Source of the DNA: Peptococcus niger
GTDB taxonomy: Bacteria; Bacillota; Peptococcia; Peptococcales; Peptococcaceae
Direction: 5' to 3'
DNA: 64,000 nucleotides
Assembly (NCBI RefSeq): GCF_900101835.1
Contig: NZ_FNAF01000006.1
Location: 1 to 64,000 of the forward strand
Shown: piece by piece, positions 25,717-34,357 of the stretch
How positions within the stretch are numbered: the stretch's first letter is position 1
How the letters are laid out: the number at the start of each line of letters is the position of its first letter
The notes under the pieces: generated by a model
Told to the model about the DNA's origin: nothing
The model's input: the letters and a program-made list of their open reading frames with translations, nothing else
Databases searched by the model: none
Made by a program: the position numbers and the translations under genes

Positions 25717-26165
25717 TATTGGTCACCTCCGGATGTGACGCCCGCTTTTAAGGCGCCGCCATTCTTAGCTGTAGGCTCCACATGGCAAGTCCAGCAATTA
25801 GGCGTAACGTCATTGTAATCGTGGCACTTCTTGCAAAAGTCCTCATAGTTGCTGTGACATTCCAGGCAGGTGTTCTGCAGGGACACCTCATATTTGGTCC
25901 CGTCCGGTGCCACAAATTCACGATTACCATCGCGGATGGCTTGTTCTTTCCATTGAGCCAGGATTTCCATGTGATGGGTGCGCATGTACTCTGCATCATA
26001 AATGCAATGCGCATCATCGCCCATGGCTTTAATGGCCGGCGTGTCATAGCTCATTTCAGGCGCAGCAGCGTCAGCGCCGCGACCGATGTTGAGCCAGAGC
26101 GGGGTGGTTACCACCAGGATAAACACCACGATACCGATAACGATATTGCGCTTATTCATGGCCAA
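25716..26165 (-). CDS. dsrJ: DsrMKJOP complex subunit DsrJ (triheme cytochrome c)
   Basis: A 149-residue protein with an N-terminal signal-anchor helix (about 6-24) and three CxxCH heme c sites: CLECH, CKKCH and CWTCH, at residues about 106-135. Described DsrJ proteins carry three hemes with unusual ligation, and a length near 150 fits. Heme attachment requires the System II proteins ResB and CcsA encoded at the start of the same operon. It overlaps the end of dsrK by 14 bp. Confidence 0.92.
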   Translation of the reverse strand: MAMNKRNIVIGIVVFILVVTTPLWLNIGRGADAAAPEMSYDTPAIKAMGDDAHCIYDAEYMRTHHMEILAQWKEQAIRDGNREFVAPDGTKYEVSLQNTCLECHSNYEDFCKKCHDYNDVTPNCWTCHVEPTAKNGGALKAGVTSGGDQ

Positions 26166-27777
26166 CCTCCTCCATCACCGGATCCTGATTCTGCAAGGGT
26201 TCAAAGCGCAGGTTTTCTTCCCGCTCTTTTTCCCCCTTCATGATCAAGGCATTGCCGAGCAATTCATGGACGCCGCACACATCAACGCCGGGAACCCAAT
26301 AATCCATCAATGGGGGCAGGGCTGCCCGGTCAATGGCGCAAACGCAGGCCAACATATTGACCCCGTATTTTTCACGCACATGACGGACTGCATTGGCACG
26401 TGGGAAACCGCCCCGCATACGCAGTTCCATATTTTCTTCCGCATTCAAACCGGCCCCGGAGCCGCAGCAGAAGGTTTTTTCACGAATGGTATCTTCCGGC
26501 ATTTCATGCCATTCGCACACATGGTCCATAATGTAACGGGGTTCTTCCAAAAGTCCCATGGCCCGTGCCGGGTTACAGGAATCATGGTAAGTGGCAATAA
26601 TGCCCTTGTTGCGAGACGGGTCCAGTTTAATTTTATTGTGCCGTAAGCAGTCGGCGGTAAATTCTGTAACGTGAATCATCTTCGTAGAAGCAGCGTTTTC
26701 AAAGACAGTCCCCGTAATCGGATTTTTCGGCACTTCCAAGAAGTCTGCCGGGCCATTCATGGTGTTCATGTACTGGTGAACGACCCGCCACATATGGCCG
26801 CACTCACCACCAATGATGAACTTCACGCCCAGGCGTTTAGCTTCTGCGTAAATTTTTTGATTAAGCCGCTTGGCCATTTCATTGGACGTGAAAAGGCCAA
26901 AGTTCCCACCTTCAGAGGTAAAGGTGCTGACCGTATAGTCAAGTCCCAGTTCGTGGAAGAGCATCAATTGACCCATGAGGGTATAGTTCCCTGGTGCCGC
27001 AAAAATGTCCCCACTGGGCGGTACGTATAAAATTTCCGCCCCTTTCCGGTTATAAGATAATTCCAATTTAACACCGGTGATATCTTCAATGTCCTCCAGC
27101 ATCATGTCGTAGCTGTCAACAATACCGTGAGGCTGGATACCTAAGTGGTTGCCTTTTTCAAAGCAGTTGGATACCGGGGTGATAACCCAGTCGATGTTGA
27201 GCCCGACCAGGTTCAGAAGCTCGCGGCCCAGCATGGTGATTTCTGCGGTATCAATACCATAAGGGCAGAAAACTGAGCAACGACGACATTCTGAGCACTG
27301 GAAGAAATAATAGAACCACTCTTTTAAAACGTCTTCCGTCAATTCACGGGCCCCGACCATTTTGGCCATGAGTTTTCCGGCCAGGGTAAACTCTTTTCGA
27401 TAGACACTGCGCAGCAGTTCGGCCCGCAGCACCGGCATGTTTTTCGGATCCCCGGTGCCCAAGAAATAGTGACACTTGTCAGAGCAAGCGCCGCAGCGCA
27501 CACAGCAATCCATAAATACTTTCAGTGAGCGGAAGCGATCCAGTCGATCGCGTAAACCATTCAGAATAATGGTTTGCCAATCTGCCGGAAGCTTCCAGTC
27601 GTCATCAGGCACACGCCAGTCTCGTGCATTCGGCAGACTGATTTTCTCCACACTTTCAGTCTTACCGGCATGGCAGAAAAAACCTTCTCTAATCTCGGTT
27701 TTTGTCTTCATCCACGAGGTTCTCGGCGGGTTAAAACTGATGTTCAGCAGGTCTTCCGGCTTTGGAAGTTTTGCCAT
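26152..27777 (-). CDS. dsrK: DsrMKJOP complex subunit DsrK (HdrD-like Fe-S protein)
   Basis: A cytoplasmic catalytic subunit of about 541 residues, related to heterodisulfide reductase HdrD. It is thought to reduce the DsrC trisulfide or a similar disulfide. Two 4Fe-4S ferredoxin motifs are seen: CCVRCGACSDKCHYF near residue 98 and CSECRRCSVFCPYG near 160. CCG-type motifs bind the special active-site cluster: HDSCNPARAMG near 405 and FCCGSGAGLNAEENMELR near 445. The frame opens earlier (27852), but AAGGGG nine bases before the ATG at 27777 (MAKLPKPEDL) marks the start, four bases after the upstream stop codon. Confidence 0.92.
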   Translation of the reverse strand: MAKLPKPEDLLNISFNPPRTSWMKTKTEIREGFFCHAGKTESVEKISLPNARDWRVPDDDWKLPADWQTIILNGLRDRLDRFRSLKVFMDCCVRCGACSDKCHYFLGTGDPKNMPVLRAELLRSVYRKEFTLAGKLMAKMVGARELTEDVLKEWFYYFFQCSECRRCSVFCPYGIDTAEITMLGRELLNLVGLNIDWVITPVSNCFEKGNHLGIQPHGIVDSYDMMLEDIEDITGVKLELSYNRKGAEILYVPPSGDIFAAPGNYTLMGQLMLFHELGLDYTVSTFTSEGGNFGLFTSNEMAKRLNQKIYAEAKRLGVKFIIGGECGHMWRVVHQYMNTMNGPADFLEVPKNPITGTVFENAASTKMIHVTEFTADCLRHNKIKLDPSRNKGIIATYHDSCNPARAMGLLEEPRYIMDHVCEWHEMPEDTIREKTFCCGSGAGLNAEENMELRMRGGFPRANAVRHVREKYGVNMLACVCAIDRAALPPLMDYWVPGVDVCGVHELLGNALIMKGEKEREENLRFEPLQNQDPVMEEVGHE

Positions 27778-27781
27778 ATCA

Positions 27782-28408
27782 TTACACCCCTTTACTCTCG
27801 TCCGATTGGGAAGGGCGCGCTGACGGACAACTGCTGCAAGCAGCACCGCCATCCTCCCCTATCGTACTTGCACAACGCATAAAATCCTCCATGTCCAAAG
27901 CTTGATCCAATAAGTTGGCGCGCACCAAAATATCGTTATTGGCTTTGATTTGAGCCAGACGCATTTCATAAATTTGAACGCGCCGCTCAAGATAAACATC
28001 AAAAGCATACAGGGTCACGGTGTCCAGAGCATCAAAAAAATCAATAAGTTCTTCGGTTGCCACCTGACACTTGCCCTTAGGGCAAACCGCCCGCATGACC
28101 ACCTGCTTAAATGCCGGAAAGACACTGGCCGCTTTAGACGGTGCCACATCCTGCACAGCTTTAATGGCCATAATGTTGGACACTTGCGCCAAGATGACCT
28201 CCTCATCAGGGGCATCCTGCAGCAATTCTGCCAATAAGGCCGTCAAGCTGTCGTAAATGGTTTGCCCCACCGGATTATCAAATCCGCCGGTCACCTTTTC
28301 AAAAAACGGCCGGCCCGTCTCAGGATAGGCCGACAGCGCCAGCTTAAACCATTCATCCCGCAGCGCCTTTTGGTGCGTCTGCAAGAATTCTTTAAGCCTC
28401 TGCATCAT
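27782..28408 (-). CDS. RsbRD N-terminal domain protein of the dsr cluster
   Basis: A 208-residue, mostly helical protein resembling the RsbRD_N (non-heme globin-like RsbR N-terminal) domain, over residues about 5-165. The STAS domain of true stressosome RsbR proteins is missing. Such stand-alone domains recur beside dsrMK genes in sulfate reducers, which supports the call, but their function is not established. The C-terminal tail has a small Cys cluster (CAST...CSSC near residue 185-193) that could bind a metal. It sits between ccsA and dsrK, overlapping neither by more than a few bases. Confidence 0.7.
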   Translation of the reverse strand: MMQRLKEFLQTHQKALRDEWFKLALSAYPETGRPFFEKVTGGFDNPVGQTIYDSLTALLAELLQDAPDEEVILAQVSNIMAIKAVQDVAPSKAASVFPAFKQVVMRAVCPKGKCQVATEELIDFFDALDTVTLYAFDVYLERRVQIYEMRLAQIKANNDILVRANLLDQALDMEDFMRCASTIGEDGGAACSSCPSARPSQSDESKGV

Positions 28409-28423
28409 GCCACCTCCTCCTTG

Positions 28424-29197
28424 TTACAGATAACTGTGGAGGCCCGGCAGGAGATAACTCACGCCGAAAAATGTAAACACCACCACAGCAAAGCCGAGTA
28501 TATTTAAAACGGCCGCTTTCTTATTGCGCCAGCCGCTGACGCGCAAATGTAGATAGAGCGCATAGACCAACCAGGTCACCAGTGCCCAAACTTCTTTCCA
28601 GTCCCAACTCCAAAAACTCCCCCAGGCGTATTCTGCCCACACCGAGCCGGTGACCAGCATCACAGTAAGCAGGGGTAGGCCTAAAAGCACCAGCCGGTAG
28701 GCCCATTCATCCAGTTTAATTGTTGTGCTGTCCATGGGACGTGCGGCAATCACCGCTGAGAGCACAAAGGACACGGTAAGCACACTGTAAGAAAACATGG
28801 CTGACAGCACATGGACCGACAGCCAGGGCGACCGGAGTGCCGGCGCCATGGGCGTCACCGTCTGATTCTGAGATAAAAGCCAAGCCCCCAGGATGCCCAC
28901 CATCAAGCTGAGCAGGACTGATACGGCCGGCAACTGTAAGCGACGTAACAGAAGTATATTAAATAGAAAGAGTACCGCACAGAGCCAGAGGCAAAAATCC
29001 AACCCGCTGCCCAAAGGCAAGTGCCCCACCTGTATACCACGCACAACGATAATGCCCGCAGTGGCCACAAAGCCTAAGGCAGCCGCAATGGTTGCCAAAT
29101 TTGTACCGACACTTCGTTTTGATAAGGCACCGCCCAGGGCCGTGCAAATGGCCAGGACCAATGGCGCCGCCATAAGTAAATGTTGCCAATTAATCAT
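28424..29197 (-). CDS. ccsA: Cytochrome c biogenesis protein CcsA/ResC
   Basis: A 257-residue membrane protein of the System II heme delivery and ligation machinery. The tryptophan-rich WWD-type signature is visible as WAEYAWGSFWSWDWKEVWALVTW near residue 190, and conserved His residues flank it (VHVLSAMFSYS near 120). It works with ResB to attach heme to CxxCH sites, here most plausibly those of DsrJ. Its start overlaps the resB stop by eight bases. Confidence 0.92.
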   Translation of the reverse strand: MINWQHLLMAAPLVLAICTALGGALSKRSVGTNLATIAAALGFVATAGIIVVRGIQVGHLPLGSGLDFCLWLCAVLFLFNILLLRRLQLPAVSVLLSLMVGILGAWLLSQNQTVTPMAPALRSPWLSVHVLSAMFSYSVLTVSFVLSAVIAARPMDSTTIKLDEWAYRLVLLGLPLLTVMLVTGSVWAEYAWGSFWSWDWKEVWALVTWLVYALYLHLRVSGWRNKKAAVLNILGFAVVVFTFFGVSYLLPGLHSYL

Positions 29198-30335
29198 TAC
29201 TTGTCACATCCTTCAAGGTCAAAGCCTGCGACAATCTTCGCCGCGTATGGCCCTTGGCGTCCAACCAAATAGACACTGCACCGGTCGCGTCAATCCGCGC
29301 GCCCAGGGCCGCATAGCGTCCCATCAGCATCATCAAAGAGGCCAGCGCCGCCAGGACAAAGCCGCTAAAGACAGCAATAACGCCATGCCCGTATTTTAAT
29401 TCTAAAACCGTATACTCCAAGGGCCGCAGATAAGTCAACCGGGTACCGTCTGCCAGGTTTAAACCGGCTTTCGGCCGCAGCGCTTCTTGACGAATCATCT
29501 TACCGGCCCGGTCAAATTGCATAAATAAAAGGGCCCGGTCGCCCATGGTTTGCACCATAAAATGCCCATCCGGCAGGGGAATTTTTTGCTCTTCCGGAAA
29601 AGCATAGGTCCCGCTAAGCTCTGCCCTAGGGCCATCCAACTGCATTTGAAAGCGTTTGCCGTAGCCCATTTGATAGACGGACAAGCCGCTCTTTTTATAA
29701 GGATGGTTAACCTGCGTCGTGCCGACGTCAACTGTTTTCCCCTTGGCAAAAAGTTCAAAATCCGTTCGCCAATTGGCCACCTGTCCCTTGTCATCATACT
29801 CTGTGGCAAAAGATTTAACGGCCAAGTCACTGATACCGCTGGCCTCAGCAATCTTTTCCGGAAGGGCCTGCACATCGCCAGCCGCAACCTGCATCGTTGC
29901 CTTGACCCCGAAAGAGGACAAGACCGCCCCGGCAATGATGATCAAGATGGCCACATGCAGCACATGCGGCGCCATCAGTGCCAGACGCCCCCGCACCGCA
30001 TAAAGCACCGTATCCTCGCCATCTTTTGTTTCGTGAAGAGAGAAACGCTCCTGCTTCAAAAGAGCATGCAAGTCTTCGGACGTCATATCGACTGAAACAA
30101 AGCCACTTTTTTTTGCAGCTATATCTGACACCTGCCGTCGCAGACGCCTAATCAGCGCCGGCCACAATTGAACCGTGCAAGTTAAAAGGTTCACAAAAAA
30201 AATGGCAACAACGGCTAAAAAGGGTCGAGATGTAAAGACATCCGGCTGGTCAAAAATCGTTGCCGAGACCGCCATGCCCGCTAAAGTCGCAATCAAAATG
30301 ACGGCCAGCCGTATTGATGAAATAAACTTTAACAT
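29190..30335 (-). CDS. resB: Cytochrome c biogenesis protein ResB
   Basis: A 381-residue ResB family protein. N-terminal hydrophobic segments (about 5-30 and 38-60) and a third near 130-150 precede a large extracytoplasmic domain (about 155-310), with a final membrane helix near 315-345. It is shorter than the Bacillus protein (about 540) but fits short clostridial ResB proteins. It is the first gene of the dsr operon and starts about 70 nt after the promoter, so heme ligation and the multiheme complex are co-transcribed. Confidence 0.85.
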   Translation of the reverse strand: MLKFISSIRLAVILIATLAGMAVSATIFDQPDVFTSRPFLAVVAIFFVNLLTCTVQLWPALIRRLRRQVSDIAAKKSGFVSVDMTSEDLHALLKQERFSLHETKDGEDTVLYAVRGRLALMAPHVLHVAILIIIAGAVLSSFGVKATMQVAAGDVQALPEKIAEASGISDLAVKSFATEYDDKGQVANWRTDFELFAKGKTVDVGTTQVNHPYKKSGLSVYQMGYGKRFQMQLDGPRAELSGTYAFPEEQKIPLPDGHFMVQTMGDRALLFMQFDRAGKMIRQEALRPKAGLNLADGTRLTYLRPLEYTVLELKYGHGVIAVFSGFVLAALASLMMLMGRYAALGARIDATGAVSIWLDAKGHTRRRLSQALTLKDVTSND

Positions 30336-30406
30336 GTTTCCTCCGATGCATATTTCAAAAGCATCGACGCTTTTTAAGAATTCATGACGAAAAGCGTACT
30401 TTGGTC

Positions 30407-30436
30407 ATTATATCATGTACCGAAAGGCTTTAACAA
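30407..30436 (-). promoter_or_regulatory. Promoter of the resB-ccsA-dsr operon
   Basis: Minus strand: -35 TTGTTA (30431-30436), 18-bp spacer, extended -10 TGATATAAT (TATAAT 30407-30412). An inverted pair, AAAGCATCG/CGACGCTTT near 30358-30375, lies between it and resB and could be a control site. Confidence 0.7.
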
Positions 30437-30635
30437 GGTTTCGTCCCTTCTAAACAGATATTCCTAAAATTATTTCTTATGTCATCCATTAGTTAAATTA
30501 TAGTCGATTATAGCTTTTCTATTAAATTCAACCAGCTATTGTGAATTATGGTGCAGCCCCTCGCTTCCTCCGATGGACAAGGGGCGCGTTTTGGCAATCC
30601 CTGCAACAGAAATCCATTCCTATAGGGCTGGTCTC
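30437..30635. other. Intergenic region between the divergent dsr and pip promoters
   Basis: AT-rich and then a short GC-rich patch. No gene or RNA was recognised. A 69-codon minus-strand frame here lacks a ribosome site. Confidence 0.5.
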
Positions 30636-30664
30636 TTGTCCAATCAATATACAGCGTGTATACT
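30636..30664 (+). promoter_or_regulatory. Promoter of the pip gene with overlapping dyad operator
   Basis: Plus strand: TTGTCC (30636-30641), 17-bp spacer, TATACT (30659-30664). A perfect dyad TATACA-GCG-TGTATA (30648-30662) overlaps the -10, as expected of a repressor site. Confidence 0.7.
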
Positions 30665-30746
30665 GATACTGTTATTTGTCTTCCTAACCGATAGATAAAA
30701 TCTTTTAAAAAAATCACCTGCTCAAGGTGATAAAAGAAGGGAACCT

Positions 30747-32966
30747 ATGCGTTACTATAAAGATTTATATATTAGTCCAAAAGAAATCCATACCTTATTT
30801 TCTGCACAAATGCGAGCCATTGCCCATTCTAAAGGGACCTTATTTATTCTGGCAGGCTTGATCATCCTGCCCAGTTTTTATGCCTGGTTCAACATTTACT
30901 CGGTATGGGATCCCTATAGCAAAACGGAAAATTTAAAAGTGGCTGTGGTCAATGACGATGCCGGCTATACCTTCCATGACGATAACGATCAAATACCGCG
31001 ATCCGTGTCGATTAATGCCGGAGATATGCTGGTCGTGGAGTTAAATAAAAACCGTAAATTTGACTGGCAGTTTGTTTCTCGAGAAAAAGCCATGAAGGGC
31101 GTTAAAGACGGCCGTTACTATGCGGCTATTGTAATCAGCAAGGATTTTAGTAAAAATTTAACGAGTTTTACCAAAGAACAACCGACACGGGGTAAAATTC
31201 ATTTTTATGTCAATGAAAAGATCAATGCCATCAGCCCTAAAGTTACGGAAACGGGCATGAATACCCTCCAATCCGAGATTGATAAATCTTTTACCGCCTC
31301 CATTTCTGAGGTGGTTTTAAATGGCTTGGCGGATTTTGATGACCGGTATATCCAAATCAAGCCGACATTAATTCGCATGATCGATACCTTAGACCTGATA
31401 AATAATCAGATGAGTAACTTCGAGCTCCGTTTAAGCGATTATGAAAAAGCCCTCCAAAATCTCAATAATTTTACGCAGGAGGCCAAAGACAAAATACCCG
31501 AAAACATACAAAGAACAAGGGACTTGCAAGCCCTTACTTTAAATGCCCAAAATACCCTTTTAGCCGGCAAAAATGATCTTTACACCATCGAAAATTTATT
31601 AAACGAACAATTGTCCAGTTTACCGACAGAAGTAGGTAGTTTAAACAATGATATCCGCGCTTTATCACGGTTGGCAGATGACCAATCACAGGTGGCGGAA
31701 AAATACCTGAACCGCTTAAGCGACCGTGCCGATGCCCTTTCCAAGCGGGCAGACGATAATCGGCGCGACCTGATCCGTCTACAAAATATTCTACCGGTCA
31801 AGCTGGCGCATTTGGATCAATTGATTGACCGCCTGGATATCCTATCAAAAAAGGCGGAAGAATTTTCTCAAGACGTACATGGGTTTAAGGAGGCCCTCCA
31901 TTGCGGAAACCTCAACCTTAACGATGCAACAAACCGGCTCATTAACTTAAGTGACATATTAGAAGAAACGGCTGAAGAAACTCGCGATCTTTACAAGGAG
32001 CAAATCCGTCCGAATATTACCACAGGCATTGACCTAATGGTTAGCGCCCTAGACCAGACCTACCTTAGTCTAAATAATTTATCTGATTTTATGATCAAGT
32101 CAAGCGACCTGCTGGGAGACAGCATTATCTTAAATGCGAACGGCCAGGCAGCCATTATGGAACTTCGCCCCATCTTGGACGCTACTGAAACAGGTATTGA
32201 GGCTGCCCGCACAAAAGCAGACAAGCTTAAAAATGACTCGCAATTTAACCGGGCCACAGAAATCATTAAACAAGACATTGCCTCACGCGCCAATTTTATC
32301 GCTAATCCGGTAGATGTCCAAAAAAAGGAACTTTACCATCTGGGCAATTACGGGTCTGCAATGGCACCCTTTTACACGATTCTCGCCCTATGGGTCGGCG
32401 CCATGCTTACCATGTCCATGGTAAGCCCTGTTAATATAAAGGGCCTGGAGCTTTTACCCCATGCACAATTTGCGGATATGTACGTGTCACGAATGTTGCT
32501 CTTTGTCTTGATTGCAATTTTCCAAGGGGCTATTGTTAGCTTGGGGAATTTATTCCTCCTAGGCATTACAGTGATGCATCCATGGTTATATGTTCTTGCG
32601 TCATTGGCCATTTCCGCCATATTCGGTTGCTTTGTTTTTTCCTTGATTTTTACCTTTGGGAATTTGGGCAAGGCCATTGCCATTATTTTCCTGGTCTTGC
32701 AAATTTCTGCCGGCGGTGGCACCTTCCCGGTGGAAATGATGCCGCGCTTTTTCCGGGTCATCCACCCCATCCTTCCCTTCACCTATGCCATCAGCCTCTT
32801 GCGTGAGCTCTCGGCCGGCATCAATCCACCAGCGGTGCGAACGGATATTTTAGCCCTGGCCACCGTTCCTATTTTCTCCTTTCTCATGGTGCTGATATTT
32901 GGCCCCTCCCTCCGCCATATTGTCCACCGGCTGGAGAAGGCCATCAAAAACGGCGGCCTGGAATAA
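30747..32966 (+). CDS. YhgE/Pip domain membrane protein
   Basis: A 739-residue protein of the phage-infection-protein (Pip)/YhgE family. An N-terminal membrane helix (about 28-48, GTLFILAGLIILPSFYAWFN) leads to the conserved LKVAVVNDDAG motif. A long helical extracellular region (about 200-540) follows, then a C-terminal ABC-2-type membrane domain of about five to six helices (545-735), ending VHRLEKAIKNGG. Relatives include a Lactococcus phage receptor and parts of type VII secretion or export machines. No esx or ess genes are nearby. The ribosome site AGAAGGGA precedes the ATG. Confidence 0.9.
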   Translation: MRYYKDLYISPKEIHTLFSAQMRAIAHSKGTLFILAGLIILPSFYAWFNIYSVWDPYSKTENLKVAVVNDDAGYTFHDDNDQIPRSVSINAGDMLVVELNKNRKFDWQFVSREKAMKGVKDGRYYAAIVISKDFSKNLTSFTKEQPTRGKIHFYVNEKINAISPKVTETGMNTLQSEIDKSFTASISEVVLNGLADFDDRYIQIKPTLIRMIDTLDLINNQMSNFELRLSDYEKALQNLNNFTQEAKDKIPENIQRTRDLQALTLNAQNTLLAGKNDLYTIENLLNEQLSSLPTEVGSLNNDIRALSRLADDQSQVAEKYLNRLSDRADALSKRADDNRRDLIRLQNILPVKLAHLDQLIDRLDILSKKAEEFSQDVHGFKEALHCGNLNLNDATNRLINLSDILEETAEETRDLYKEQIRPNITTGIDLMVSALDQTYLSLNNLSDFMIKSSDLLGDSIILNANGQAAIMELRPILDATETGIEAARTKADKLKNDSQFNRATEIIKQDIASRANFIANPVDVQKKELYHLGNYGSAMAPFYTILALWVGAMLTMSMVSPVNIKGLELLPHAQFADMYVSRMLLFVLIAIFQGAIVSLGNLFLLGITVMHPWLYVLASLAISAIFGCFVFSLIFTFGNLGKAIAIIFLVLQISAGGGTFPVEMMPRFFRVIHPILPFTYAISLLRELSAGINPPAVRTDILALATVPIFSFLMVLIFGPSLRHIVHRLEKAIKNGGLE

Positions 32967-33030
32967 TCCGCTGGCCTTGCTGGAGCGGATGCTACCGCTA
33001 AGCTGCCAACCTGACCCATAGCAATCAAAA

Positions 33031-33077
33031 AGATGGCGTTATCGCTTTAAACTCAAGCGATAACGCCATCTTTTTTT
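33031..33077. terminator. Bidirectional terminator between pip and mntR
   Basis: A 17-bp stem (AGATGGCGTTATCGCTT with its complement) with a short loop. The plus strand is followed by seven T and the minus strand by TTTTTGATTG. Confidence 0.92.
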
Positions 33078-33087
33078 ATAAAGAGCT

Positions 33088-33480
33088 TTACTTTTCCAGT
33101 AAATGGGCTTCCAGTTTGCCGGATAATTTATCTACCGTTTCTTGACTGACAATGTGTTCAATGCGGCAGGCATCCTGTTCAGCCGTTTCCGGACTAACAT
33201 CCAAAAGGGTGATGAGGGCTTCTTTAATCAAAAGGTGGCGCTTGTAAACAGCCTCTGCTTTTTTCAAGCCTTCCTCTGTCAGATGGATGTATTTTTTCTT
33301 ATCCATCTGAATGAAGCCCTTTTCCGCTAAAATTTTCATGGCACGGCTAATGGAAGGCTTAGAGTAATTCATCGCATTGGCCACATCAATGCTCTTAACG
33401 TCGCCCTGGCGATTTTGCAAGCGTAAGATACATTCCAAATAATCTTCACCGGATTCGTAAATTTCATCGTTCGTGCTCAT
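33088..33480 (-). CDS. mntR: DtxR/MntR-family metal-dependent regulator
   Basis: About 130 residues. The N-terminal winged helix (ESGEDYLECILRLQ...VANAMNYSKPSISRAMKIL) and the HLTEEGLKKAEAVYKRH helix are typical of MntR. The metal-binding region holds LLIKEALITLLDVSPETAEQDACRIEHIVS near residue 80-110. It has no C-terminal SH3 domain, so it is MntR-like rather than full DtxR. AAGGAAGG six bases upstream fixes the ATG at 33480. The start lies inside the end of lgt (17-bp overlap). The regulated metal transporter is not in the window. Confidence 0.85.
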   Translation of the reverse strand: MSTNDEIYESGEDYLECILRLQNRQGDVKSIDVANAMNYSKPSISRAMKILAEKGFIQMDKKKYIHLTEEGLKKAEAVYKRHLLIKEALITLLDVSPETAEQDACRIEHIVSQETVDKLSGKLEAHLLEK

Positions 33481-34255
33481 GTTTTTCCTTCCTTTCATGA
33501 GTAGAAGCCGCCAATGGCTTTTCGCGGCGGCGCCGTATGACCAACAAGGTCCCTGCACCGACCAGAATCACCAGGCTGATGACTTGTGCCATGCGCAAGG
33601 GGCCAAGCATTAAGCTGTCCGTTCGGAAACCTTCAATGACAAAACGTCCTGCGGAATAATACATCAAATAGATGAGGGCCACTTCCCCTTCACGATGACG
33701 CTGGCTGCGGGAAATTGCCATCAAAATCCCAAATCCAACCACATTCCAGATGGATTCGTACAAAAAGGTCGGGTGGTGCCATTGGCCGTTGATGTTAATC
33801 GCCCAGGGCACTTTTGCCTTATCCACTGCGTAGCCATAGGCCTCATGGTTAAAGAAGTTTCCCCAGCGGCCGATGGCTTGCCCCAAAATCATCCATGGCG
33901 CAATGATATCCGCCAGTTGCCAAAAGCGGAAACGGTAGTGGCGGGCCCCTAAAAAGAGCACCGCTGTGCCGGCTAAAATCCCGCCGTGAATGGCCAATCC
34001 ACCGTGCCAAATGGCCGGAATCTCTGCCATATGGGCCGCATAGTAGGACCAGTTAAAGAGGACATAATACAAGCGGGCCCCCAAGATGGCGAATAAAATC
34101 ATCGCCATGACAATATTATAGTAGTGGTCTTCATTCAAGCCAGCCTTTTTCACGCTGCGCCCGGTCATGGTCAGCCCGATGATAAAGGCGGCGGCAATCA
34201 AAAGGCCGTACCAGCGCACCGCTAAGGGCCCTATTTCAAATGCAATGGGATCCAC
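33464..34255 (-). CDS. lgt: Prolipoprotein diacylglyceryl transferase
   Basis: Transfers diacylglycerol to the lipobox Cys of prolipoproteins in the membrane. About 263 residues and seven hydrophobic segments. The Lgt signature GRWGNFFNHEAYG (near residue 130) and HPTFLYESIWN are intact. A GTG at 34255 with AAAGGAG five bases upstream is the best start. The longer frame to 34315 lacks a site. It would process the DsrO lipobox in this same genome. Confidence 0.92.
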   Translation of the reverse strand: MDPIAFEIGPLAVRWYGLLIAAAFIIGLTMTGRSVKKAGLNEDHYYNIVMAMILFAILGARLYYVLFNWSYYAAHMAEIPAIWHGGLAIHGGILAGTAVLFLGARHYRFRFWQLADIIAPWMILGQAIGRWGNFFNHEAYGYAVDKAKVPWAININGQWHHPTFLYESIWNVVGFGILMAISRSQRHREGEVALIYLMYYSAGRFVIEGFRTDSLMLGPLRMAQVISLVILVGAGTLLVIRRRREKPLAASTHERKEKHEHER

Positions 34256-34357
34256 TGTATCTCCTTTCAGCCACCCTGTCGCCTCATCTGCTCGCAAGGC
34301 GGTAACATGTTTCACTTACCCGAAAATGACAGACCAAAAACCGCCAGTCACCTGGGG

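Noticed and set aside
30508..30717. 69-codon minus-strand frame between the dsr and pip promoters
   Set aside because: It overlaps the pip promoter and lacks a ribosome site.
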